A stretch of DNA of 5,209 bases from NCBI GenBank assembly GCA_030632525.1, contig DAOVUP010000146.1:1-5209 (forward strand), written 5' to 3'. Shown in pieces: positions 1 through 5,209 of this stretch. How positions within the stretch are numbered: position 1 is the stretch's first letter; each line of letters opens with the position of its first letter. The stretch is from Desulfobacteraceae bacterium. GTDB taxonomy: Bacteria; Desulfobacterota; DSM-4660; Desulfatiglandales; Desulfatiglandaceae. Below the pieces are notes generated by a model. The model searched no databases. It saw only the letters and a list, made by a program, of their open reading frames with translations, and was not told the DNA's origin. A program made the translations under genes and the position numbers.

Positions 1-606
1 CAAGTGTATTTCCCATCCCATTATACCCTGTTTTTACTACTGGCAAGAACCGGAATGAGGATCGGTGAGGCAATTGCCTTGGAATGGTCTGATATTGATT
101 TTGGGGGAAGGGTCATAAATGTGAAGAGGTCTTATGTGCGTGGGAGAATCTCTACGCCAAAGAGCGGGAAGAAGCGCCCTGTGGATATGAGTACCCAGCT
201 TGCGGCGGCACTTAAAGACCACCTATTGACTTCATCGGAATATGTTTTCACGAACGGTGCTGGAGGTTTGATTGACAAAGATAATTGGAGAAGGAGGGTT
301 TTTTACAAGGCGTTAGAGAAGGCCGAGATCAAGAGGATCAGGATACACGATTTACGGCACACATACGCCACACTGAGGATTTCCAAAGGCGACAATATTG
401 CAGACGTATCAAATCAACTTGGACATCATTCGGTGAAATTAACCATGGATGTGTACTATCATTGGATACCAGGAAAGAAAAAATCTGAGGTTGATGCCCT
501 GGATGATCCGGTTACAGAAATGATCCCATCTGTACCCTATACGCACCCTGCCCACCTTGAAACAAAAAATGGGCTAACCCCGCCATGGGCGGGGCTAACC
601 CATTGA
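1..606 (+). CDS. Tyrosine recombinase/integrase, C-terminal catalytic part (5' end outside window)
   Basis: This is a site-specific DNA recombinase of the phage integrase family, which cuts and rejoins DNA through a tyrosine-phosphate intermediate. The frame is open from base 1, so the N-terminal arm and SAM-like domains lie upstream and no start is assigned. Counting the GTG at 4 as residue 1, the catalytic set is visible: Arg19 in ARTGMRIGE, a Lys near 53 in TPKSGKKR, His115 and Arg118 in HDLRHTYATL, His141 in LGHHS, and the likely nucleophile Tyr151 in MDVYYHW (Tyr152 is the alternative). All are intact, so the domain looks functional. Residues 155-200 form a tail past the catalytic Tyr, and the last twelve are encoded inside the terminator hairpin of the facing tRNA gene. 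The position beside a tRNA 3' end suggests the integrase of an integrated element extending to the left. The family call is firm; the element type is unknown. Confidence 0.93.
   Translation, partial: QVYFPSHYTLFLLLARTGMRIGEAIALEWSDIDFGGRVINVKRSYVRGRISTPKSGKKRPVDMSTQLAAALKDHLLTSSEYVFTNGAGGLIDKDNWRRRVFYKALEKAEIKRIRIHDLRHTYATLRISKGDNIADVSNQLGHHSVKLTMDVYYHWIPGKKKSEVDALDDPVTEMIPSVPYTHPAHLETKNGLTPPWAGLTH
564..603 (-). terminator. Rho-independent terminator of the initiator tRNA gene
   Basis: Read on the minus strand, the hairpin spans 603 to 569 and is followed by six T residues (569-564, the first also in the stem). The inner stem CCCCGCC/GGCGGGG has a 3-nt CAT loop. The outer part AUGGGUUAG pairs with UUAGCCCAU through Watson-Crick plus two G-U pairs, giving a continuous 16-bp RNA stem. 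In plus-strand RNA the two wobble positions become C-A mismatches, and no T-tract follows, so the structure is built for the minus strand. It starts 10 nt after the tRNA CCA end. It also lies entirely within the integrase reading frame, codons 189-200. Confidence 0.82.
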
Positions 607-613
607 AATCATT

Positions 614-690
<77 letters not shown>

Positions 691-700
691 GTAACTACTT

Positions 701-729
701 AACTTAACATCACCTGGTCGCTTTGTCAA
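701..729 (-). promoter_or_regulatory. Sigma-70-type promoter of the tRNA gene
   Basis: On the minus strand a perfect -35 box TTGACA (729-724) is followed by a 17-bp spacer and the hexamer TAAGTT (706-701). A TG one base upstream (709-708) makes it an extended -10. Transcription would start around 694, leaving only a few leader bases before the mature tRNA 5' end at 690. The whole promoter fits in the gap after the peptidase stop codon. The -10 hexamer itself is weak (3 of 6 consensus bases). Confidence 0.62.
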
Positions 730-749
730 ATAAAAAATTGCACTCCTTT

Positions 750-1946
750 TCAGCAGACAAAAACCATTAACGGTATCTGGCTGATCATACGATGACCTGT
801 TTTAGTGACGGTAAAGACGCTTTCAATACCCGCACAAAACCGGTCTTTAAAGACCATCTTGGGTTCGAGGGCGAATGTCATGCCCGGTTGTAAGGGGGCC
901 TCGTCTTTTGCGCTGAGTATTGGCTGCTCGATCAATTCATGACCGATTCCGTGGCCAATGAATTGAACCTTGTATCCCGGCGGTCCAAGATAGGGTTCGG
1001 TATACCCCAGTTCTTCTGCCTTGGTCAGAGCTGTGTCGAACAGGTCTTTGATAGGGATGCCCGGTCTGACTCTGTCTAAGACCGTGTTGTGGATTTCAAT
1101 AGTTGCAAGGGAGGCATCAAGTGCCTCTTCAGGCATGGAACCGATGGCAAACATCCGTGTCTCGTCCATATGAAACCCGTTAAAGACAGAGGCGATATCA
1201 ATCATTATGGGTTCATCAGGTGCGAGTCTTTTGTTCCCCCCTCCCACAGGAAAGGCAGCAGATGTCCCCTGGCCGCTTGCAGGGGAGTCCAAGAGACCCA
1301 CCATCCCGCCGCTGTTCCCGCTCAGTACGTGCCAGGGATAACCCTCTGTCTGATAATCCCTGACCCTGAGTCTGCCCCCATGGCCTATTTTTCGGGCATA
1401 GGCCTCATACATCCCCCCAAATTCCATCTCGGTATAACCCGGGCGTATATTGTTCCTGATATATTCAAAGGTTTGGGAGGAGAGCTTTGCTGTCTTTTCC
1501 ATCTGCTCGATCTCCCATCCGGATTTAATCATCCGGGTTTCGAGTATGAGGGGAGATCCGTCAACACAGGTTTGTTTTGGGAAAAGCCCGCGATAAAATT
1601 CAAATTCTTTTACAGGGACCACATCTAATTCAAAACCCAATGTGTGGGGGAGACGCCCGTAAAAATCAGCGATCCGGTTGGGGACTTCCTTCGGGGATCT
1701 GATTTCGACCATATCCCTTATGGAGGATTCCTGCCGGGCCCTCGGCATATATTTCCTGATCAAGAGGAGGGGATCTCCTTGGGCGGGTATGTAAAGGAAC
1801 CCGTTTTGGGCTGTGCCTGAAAGATAGAAGAGGTCCGCCCTCTGGATAATGAGGAGCCCGTCGATCTCCTGTTCCTGCAACCTCTTTTGGATCTTGGTGA
1901 TACGGTCTTCTATTTCAGAAGACGGGACTTTGAATTTTTTGGTCAT
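750..1946 (-). CDS. M24 family metallopeptidase, Xaa-Pro aminopeptidase-like
   Basis: This 398-residue cytoplasmic protein has the two-domain build of aminopeptidase P/prolidase. Residues 1 to about 140 form a creatinase-type N-terminal domain, and about 145-390 form the pita-bread catalytic domain. All five dinuclear metal ligands are present: Asp250 (IMIDIAS), Asp261 (HMDETR), His332 (GHGIGHE), Glu361 (ALEPK) and Glu375 (GIESV). His336 is the usual second active-site histidine. It should therefore be an active dimetal hydrolase, probably cleaving peptides with proline in second position. The exact substrate (PepP- or PepQ-like, or another amide) cannot be told from motifs. The ATG at 1946-1944 gives a normal family length, but the upstream bases (CGGAAAA) are a poor ribosome site. 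No signal peptide is seen. It is transcribed divergently from the RseC-like gene. No terminator is evident between its stop and the tRNA 59 bp downstream, so read-through is possible. Confidence 0.93.
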   Translation of the reverse strand: MTKKFKVPSSEIEDRITKIQKRLQEQEIDGLLIIQRADLFYLSGTAQNGFLYIPAQGDPLLLIRKYMPRARQESSIRDMVEIRSPKEVPNRIADFYGRLPHTLGFELDVVPVKEFEFYRGLFPKQTCVDGSPLILETRMIKSGWEIEQMEKTAKLSSQTFEYIRNNIRPGYTEMEFGGMYEAYARKIGHGGRLRVRDYQTEGYPWHVLSGNSGGMVGLLDSPASGQGTSAAFPVGGGNKRLAPDEPIMIDIASVFNGFHMDETRMFAIGSMPEEALDASLATIEIHNTVLDRVRPGIPIKDLFDTALTKAEELGYTEPYLGPPGYKVQFIGHGIGHELIEQPILSAKDEAPLQPGMTFALEPKMVFKDRFCAGIESVFTVTKTGHRMISQIPLMVFVC

Positions 1947-1982
1947 TTTTCCGATTGATTTTGAGGTTTTATTTTATGGTTG

Positions 1983-2007
1983 CTGATGTTATACTGTTTA
2001 GTATCAG
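1983..2007. promoter_or_regulatory. 25-bp dyad, candidate operator in the divergent intergenic region
   Basis: An imperfect palindrome is centred on base 1995, with 9 of 12 positions symmetric. The outer arms CTGAT (1983-1987) and ATCAG (2003-2007) are perfect, and TA and AC match TA and GT inside. A nested perfect repeat ATACT-gttt-AGTAT also lies at 1991-2004. The dyad covers the -10 box of the rseC promoter and lies just upstream of possible peptidase promoter elements, so one bound dimer could affect both genes. The binding protein is not identifiable from this window. Confidence 0.42.
1987..1995 (+). promoter_or_regulatory. Extended -10 promoter of the RseC-like gene
   Basis: TG (1987-1988), one base, then TATACT (1990-1995) form an extended -10 element matching 5 of 6 bases of TATAAT. 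The -35 position (about 1967-1972, TTTTAT) is weak, as is common with extended -10 promoters. Transcription would start near 2002, giving a leader of about 20 nt that contains the strong ribosome site. Confidence 0.55.
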
Positions 2008-2011
2008 AAGC

Positions 2012-2017
2012 AAGGAG
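2012..2017 (+). promoter_or_regulatory. Ribosome binding site fixing the rseC start
   Basis: AAGGAG lies five bases before the ATG at 2023. It supports that start over the out-of-frame ATG at 1955 upstream. Confidence 0.75.
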
Positions 2018-2022
2018 TTTTC

Positions 2023-2478
2023 ATGGTCAGGGAACAAGGTATTATTGAAGATGTGTCCGGGCGAAAAACCCTGGTTCGAATCAAGAAGAGTTCAGCCTGT
2101 GCAAACTGTGAATCCCGCGGTGATTGTGGAGTGGCTTCCGGCAAAAGTATGGTAGTCCAGGTAGCCAATAATCTTGGGGGAGGGAAGGGGGATCACGTTG
2201 AACTCAGTGTCCCCTCCGGTGCATTCTTGAAGCTCTCCCTCCTTGTTTACATCCTTCCCGTAGTAGCCCTCATTGCAGGCGCTTTTGCAGGAGGGGCGTT
2301 TGCCAGGGTTTTGCATGTGCCTCTTTCTTTGGCCTCTGTTATTGGCGGGTTTTTGGTCATGGGGCTTACCTTTTATGCCCTCAAACGTTTTGACAGGTCT
2401 TTACGTGCAAGGAGTGAATTTCGCCCCCGGATGACACGTATCCTGCATCGTGGGGGATCCCCTCGAGAGGACGATTGA
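2023..2478 (+). CDS. rseC: RseC/SoxR-reducing-system-like membrane protein
   Basis: This 151-residue inner-membrane protein resembles the RseC family (PF04246). Members are linked to sigma-E signalling in E. coli and, with Rnf-type complexes, to reduction of SoxR. The layout matches: a short N-terminal beta-rich region, a Cys cluster with C26, C29 and C35 (ACANCESRGDCG), then two membrane helices at about 71-94 and 100-120, and a basic cytoplasmic tail (about 121-151) longer than in E. coli RseC. The cysteine spacing CX2CX5C is the same as in the E. coli protein as I recall it. The start is set by AAGGAG five bases upstream. No rnf, rpoE or rseA/B gene lies in this window, so its partner is unknown. 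It ends 31 bp from the stop of the convergent iron-sulfur gene, and no clear terminator is seen between them. Family membership is likely; the precise role is uncertain. Confidence 0.85.
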   Translation: MVREQGIIEDVSGRKTLVRIKKSSACANCESRGDCGVASGKSMVVQVANNLGGGKGDHVELSVPSGAFLKLSLLVYILPVVALIAGAFAGGAFARVLHVPLSLASVIGGFLVMGLTFYALKRFDRSLRARSEFRPRMTRILHRGGSPREDD

Positions 2479-2509
2479 AGAAGATCTTTTCGCTGTCAGG
2501 CCAACCCTT

Positions 2510-3811
2510 TTAGACTTGGATGCTAATCGCTCCTTTTTTTTTCAAGAAAACACAGTTTTCGAGCGTGGTATCTCCATCGACCACATCCTCTGCAAAGGTT
2601 CGGCAATCAGGGGCCCCGCACGCCCCGCACTCCTTTCTGGACAATAATCGGAAGATCTCTTCCACGCTACGTTGTCTTTCGATACCCTTTGAGATCTCGG
2701 ACGAAGAGAGCTGAGGGGGTTTTATTTCCCGGGATCGGGGCTCCTTGTCAGTAAAGAACCATCCCTTATTATAAAGGTCTATCACATACTTGTACTTAAT
2801 CCTTTTTTCCACACCGAATATCAAGATCAGCTTCTGAAGGATGTGTTTGGCCCGGTATTTGTCGGTAACCGCAAATGGGCCTCCGAGACATCCTACGCCA
2901 CATACCCTGAATTCAACATAATCCAAATCCTGGAGAAGTCCCATTTCAATCATTTCGAGGTACCGGATGGTTTCGTGAAGTCCTGATACCGCAAGACAAT
3001 TCCTGTCTAATGCGGCAACCTCCCCACCTGACATTCCCCAGCCAAGCCCGATACCCCCTGAATGATGGAGCACGGTGTCATCATCTATTTCCTGGATAAT
3101 TCTTTGGAGTGGTTCGTAAATGGCATTTATTCCGATAGCTTTGTCCTGACAGGGGCCCTCCCGGGATGCACCTTCCATTACGCTGTCAGCAATCGCCTGA
3201 CACGGGGTGATATGGAGGAGTTTGATCTCCTCAGGCTTTCGTCCGTATTTTTCAGCCCCTCGTTTCTTGGCCTCTCTCGTTACTAACTCGCGGGGTGTAG
3301 CTAATGGGAGGACGTGTTTCAATAACGACGGGAACCGATATGCGATAAGCTTGATCACCACCGGGCAGAGGGGTGATATTAGAGGAAAGGGGGCATTCTT
3401 TTTTTCCCTGCTCTCACGGATGTACAGCTCGGTAGCGAAGCTGGATATCTCGCTGGTGTAAGCCTGGTCATGCACGTACCAGAACCCCAATTTCTTGAGG
3501 CCTAAAAGGATGTCGTTGGGGAGGACGTCTTCTCCAAACTGGGCATAGAGAGTAGTGCAGGGGCTGACAATGTATTCCCCTGTTTCGGAAAGGTCAAAAT
3601 CATTACTCCTAGCGGCCGCAAGAGCGCCCCTCGGACAGACTCGAGCACATTCGCCGCAATTGATACAAAAGCCTTGAACTTGTGCCAGGTCCTCTTTTAT
3701 CCGAATGGCCTTTGTGGGGCAGGCCTTCATGCAGAGAACGCATCCGTTACAGAGAGACTCGTCAATCTGAACGTAACGTACAGGTTCGGTATCCTGACCG
3801 GTCCCATCCAT
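2510..3811 (-). CDS. Ferredoxin/[FeFe]-hydrogenase-like H-domain/FeS protein, possibly sensory
   Basis: This 433-residue soluble protein has three parts. Residues 15-65 bind two [4Fe-4S] clusters (C21, C24, C27, C31 and C49, C52, C55, C59, each ending in CP). Residues 80-345 resemble the [FeFe]-hydrogenase large-subunit domain. Residues 390-423 are an FeS domain of PF04060 type (C395, C398, C403, C420). The four cysteines expected to hold the H-cluster survive: C149 (ISPLCP), C204 (ITPCQA), C304 and C308 (CGVGCLGG). The motifs diverge from catalytic enzymes: TSCCP is SPLCP, so the proton-transfer Cys is Leu; the Lys of MPCxxK is missing; GGGQP is absent. This pattern, with an extra C-terminal cluster, recalls putative sensory hydrogenases (HydS), but no PAS domain follows. 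The start overlaps the HATPase stop by one base (TAATG), with GAGGTG at 3828-3823 as ribosome site, so translation is probably coupled. It is the last gene of the operon; H2 turnover is doubtful. Confidence 0.88.
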   Translation of the reverse strand: MDGTGQDTEPVRYVQIDESLCNGCVLCMKACPTKAIRIKEDLAQVQGFCINCGECARVCPRGALAAARSNDFDLSETGEYIVSPCTTLYAQFGEDVLPNDILLGLKKLGFWYVHDQAYTSEISSFATELYIRESREKKNAPFPLISPLCPVVIKLIAYRFPSLLKHVLPLATPRELVTREAKKRGAEKYGRKPEEIKLLHITPCQAIADSVMEGASREGPCQDKAIGINAIYEPLQRIIQEIDDDTVLHHSGGIGLGWGMSGGEVAALDRNCLAVSGLHETIRYLEMIEMGLLQDLDYVEFRVCGVGCLGGPFAVTDKYRAKHILQKLILIFGVEKRIKYKYVIDLYNKGWFFTDKEPRSREIKPPQLSSSEISKGIERQRSVEEIFRLLSRKECGACGAPDCRTFAEDVVDGDTTLENCVFLKKKGAISIQV

Positions 3812-4239
3812 TAGCTGTTTTGCACCTCAAACCGTATTTTAAGATGGGCGCCTTGCCCATTGTCTGAATGAATTTCGAGGGAATCGGCATTCTTGTTTAT
3901 GTTGGGCAGGCCCATTCCCGCGCCAAATCCCATCTCCCTGTGTTCTGGCGTGGCCGTGGAGTATCCATCCTGAAGGGCCAGATCAATATCTTCGATTCCG
4001 GGGCCATTGTCGTTGATTTCAAGAACGATTTCTTTCGGATCTACCATTAGCCTCAGTTCTCCATCTCCGCCATGCATGACCGCATTCATTTCTGCTTCAT
4101 AGGCACAGATGGAAATCCGCCGGATGAGATCTGTATCAAAGCCGATTGATTTGAGGAGACTCTGAATCTGGATAGACCCCTCCCCGGCCTTTACAAAGTC
4201 CCGAGCTTTGATACTAAAAATTTTTATTAAGTCGGTCAT
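3811..4239 (-). CDS. RsbW-like HATPase (anti-sigma factor / serine kinase family)
   Basis: This 142-residue cytoplasmic protein consists almost only of a GHKL ATP-binding fold (HATPase_c_2 type), as in RsbW/SpoIIAB anti-sigma factors and related serine/threonine switch kinases. The N box is E48-to-N52 (YEAEMNAVMHG), the G1 box is DNGPG (77-81), and the G2 region is GFGAGMGLPNI (104-114) followed by Asn115. These cover the ATP and Mg sites. There is no dimerisation or phospho-acceptor His domain, so it is not a two-component kinase. No STAS antagonist or sigma factor is in the window; its target is unknown. The ATG at 4239 has a poor ribosome site (only GGGC nearby), and the in-frame region upstream reaches a stop without a better start. 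An 86-bp non-coding gap (4240-4325) separates it from the DRTGG gene; I see no clear promoter or hairpin there. Its stop overlaps the start of the iron-sulfur gene. Confidence 0.88.
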   Translation of the reverse strand: MTDLIKIFSIKARDFVKAGEGSIQIQSLLKSIGFDTDLIRRISICAYEAEMNAVMHGGDGELRLMVDPKEIVLEINDNGPGIEDIDLALQDGYSTATPEHREMGFGAGMGLPNINKNADSLEIHSDNGQGAHLKIRFEVQNS

Positions 4240-4325
4240 GCAAGCAAAGCCCGTTAAGTGGTCGGGTCGTGAAATGGTTTACTTGTTCTCATTGTGTATT
4301 TATGTGCCGTTCGCCGAAAGAATCA

Positions 4326-4700
4326 TCAGCGGGAATGAACCGGGGTAGAAATCTTTTCATCAACGCCTCGAAGTTTTTTAGAAAACAACCTCCCGCATGA
4401 TGTAAACATGGTAAAAGGTGTCGAGAGTAGTGGCAACCCATGTTCTCGGGCCTGTGTGATTATCTCCTGAGTAGGCTGCTTTCCCCTGACCAGCACGACT
4501 GCCGCAATGCCGGCAATGACAGATGTGCGTATGACTTGGACGTTGCAGAGGCCCGTCAGTAAAACTGCATTATTATTTTGTCCCGTGAGCAAGTCACTCA
4601 TCAGATCGCTTGCAGCGCCGGCCTTGACAGACATATCCAGCTTGTCTTGTCCCACAACAACTTCGGCATGCAACAGATCTTTAATATCAGATAATTTCAT
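4326..4700 (-). CDS. Stand-alone DRTGG domain protein
   Basis: This 124-residue protein is essentially one DRTGG domain (PF07085), a small alpha/beta fold otherwise found between CBS or AAA domains, for example in phosphotransacetylase-type proteins, and presumed to bind a ligand. Recognisable family segments are ASDLMSDLLTG (30-40), VLLTGLCNVQVIRTS (46-60), AVVLVRGKQPTQEI (67-80), HGLPLLSTPFTMF (87-99) and the CGRLF stretch (102-106). I take the ATG at 4700, not the longer open frame up to 4763, because it overlaps the upstream TGA by four bases (ATGA), and the domain's usual start (MKLSDIKDLL) begins there. The longer version would add 21 unrelated residues inside the formate dehydrogenase gene. 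No membrane segment or catalytic motif is seen. Single-domain DRTGG genes commonly sit beside hydrogenase and formate dehydrogenase genes in anaerobes, as here; a regulatory role is inferred, not shown. Confidence 0.87.
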   Translation of the reverse strand: MKLSDIKDLLHAEVVVGQDKLDMSVKAGAASDLMSDLLTGQNNNAVLLTGLCNVQVIRTSVIAGIAAVVLVRGKQPTQEIITQAREHGLPLLSTPFTMFTSCGRLFSKKLRGVDEKISTPVHSR

Positions 4701-5209
4701 GGCTGGGTGGAAATGTCCACGTTTATGGATCCTTTTTGACCCTTCTCTATCCGAACGGCACATACCTTGTACTCCGGTATTTTGGCCACGGGATCAAGGG
4801 CCGCAATGGTCAGTTTGTTGGCTGCTGCCTCGACATAATGAAACGGAAGGAATATAGTCCCTTTAACCGCTTTCTCCGAGATCTTGGCCTTGGCTTCTAT
4901 CTCACCGCGTCTGGATGCTACTTTTAACAGGTCCCCCTCTTCAATTTTATATTCCTCGGCATCCAAGGAGGAGACTTCCACGAAACACTCGGGTGCAAGC
5001 TCATTAAGCCCTTCCGTTTTCATGGTCATGGTTCCGGTATGATACTGGAAGAGGATACGACCCGTAGTGAGGTATAACGGGTATTCGTCATCAGGCAGTT
5101 CCGACGGTGGTATGTAGTCTATGGCATGAAATACTCCGAGACCGCACGTAAACTGGTCCATATGAAGGCAGGGTGTCCCCGGGTGGTCTGTCCCTGTGCA
5201 TGGCCAGTG
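4697..5209 (-). CDS. fdhA: Formate dehydrogenase alpha subunit (molybdopterin oxidoreductase), C-terminal part
   Basis: This is the last 170 residues of a large molybdo- or tungstopterin enzyme that interconverts formate and CO2; the frame is open to the window's right edge, so the start is outside. The visible part is the molybdopterin-dinucleotide binding domain (PF01568). Typical segments are WPCTGTDHPGTPCLH, then DYIPPSELPDDEYPL, LTTGRILFQYHTGTMT, GLNELAPECFVEV, RRGEIEAKAKI, LPFHYVEAAANKLT and ALDPVAKIPEYKVCAVRIEK. These match the cytoplasmic NAD-linked or ferredoxin-linked FdhA type better than NuoG or nitrate reductase. The ATG in the middle (5161) is internal, since family sequence continues upstream of it. 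The active-site Sec/Cys and the N-terminal iron-sulfur clusters are not visible. It is the upstream gene of the minus-strand operon, coupled to the DRTGG gene by a four-base overlap. Other closely related oxidoreductases cannot be fully excluded from this end alone. Confidence 0.88.
   Translation of the reverse strand, partial: HWPCTGTDHPGTPCLHMDQFTCGLGVFHAIDYIPPSELPDDEYPLYLTTGRILFQYHTGTMTMKTEGLNELAPECFVEVSSLDAEEYKIEEGDLLKVASRRGEIEAKAKISEKAVKGTIFLPFHYVEAAANKLTIAALDPVAKIPEYKVCAVRIEKGQKGSINVDISTQP

Noticed and set aside
1089..1628. 179-residue open frame on the plus strand
   Set aside because: It lies fully antisense to the M24 peptidase, whose metal ligands and domain order are intact, and its translation shows no recognisable family.
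1955..2155. 66-residue open frame overlapping rseC in another frame
   Set aside because: It begins upstream of the predicted transcription start, has no ribosome site and overlaps rseC, which has a strong one and clear family features.
2453..2470. Palindrome GGGGATCCCC followed by CCTCGAGAGG, as a terminator of rseC
   Set aside because: It is inside the coding end of rseC, has almost no loop, and is not followed by a proper T-tract; likely chance.
2534..2542. Nine-base A run (minus strand) near the end of the H-domain gene, a possible slippage site
   Set aside because: It encodes part of a plausible KKKGA tail after the last conserved Cys; no stimulator structure is apparent and the zero frame ends normally ten codons later.
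2600..2635. Short GC-rich repeat (GCCCCGCAC type)
   Set aside because: It is explained by the repeated Cys-Gly-Ala codons of the C-terminal FeS motif.
4326..4763. Longer 145-residue version of the DRTGG protein
   Set aside because: The extra 21 residues lie within the formate dehydrogenase gene, show no family similarity, and the ATG at 4700 has the classic ATGA overlap.
4507..4857. 116-residue open frame on the plus strand
   Set aside because: It is antisense to the DRTGG and formate dehydrogenase genes, both supported by family motifs.

Overview
The window reads as a piece of chromosome from an anaerobic bacterium, most likely Desulfobacterota (deltaproteobacterial) or another formate-metabolising anaerobe. 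That placement is inferred from gene content: the end of a cytoplasmic-type formate dehydrogenase alpha subunit, a cluster-bound [FeFe]-hydrogenase-like iron-sulfur protein, a DRTGG protein, an RseC-type protein and a bacterial initiator tRNA. No single marker here fixes the species.

Left end (1-690): the C-terminal half of a tyrosine recombinase (+ strand) runs in from outside the window. It stops 7 bp before the CCA end of an initiator tRNA-Met gene on the opposite strand. A strong hairpin with a T-tract lies between them in the tRNA's direction. It is the tRNA terminator, yet it also encodes the last 12 residues of the recombinase. This arrangement fits the end of a tRNA-integrated element whose body lies to the left.

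Middle (701-2478): the tRNA has its own promoter (TTGACA, 17 bp spacer, extended -10). Upstream of it on the minus strand is a complete M24 metallopeptidase of the Xaa-Pro aminopeptidase type. This gene is divergent from a small RseC-like two-helix membrane protein with a Cys cluster. The 76-bp region between them holds an extended -10 promoter for rseC inside a 25-bp dyad that looks like an operator.

Right part (2510-5209, all minus strand): transcription enters from the right through the C-terminal end of a molybdopterin formate dehydrogenase. It continues into a stand-alone DRTGG protein (4-bp ATGA overlap), then after an 86-bp gap into an RsbW-like HATPase. Last comes a 433-residue protein with two N-terminal [4Fe-4S] clusters, a divergent [FeFe]-hydrogenase H-domain and a C-terminal FeS domain (1-bp TAATG overlap with the HATPase). 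The enzyme subunit makes the redox chemistry. The three small genes behind it look like a sensing or regulatory module: a possible ligand-binding DRTGG domain, a kinase/anti-sigma-type ATPase, and an H-cluster protein that keeps its metal-binding cysteines but lacks the proton-transfer cysteine of catalytic hydrogenases. This quartet is the most interesting content of the window.
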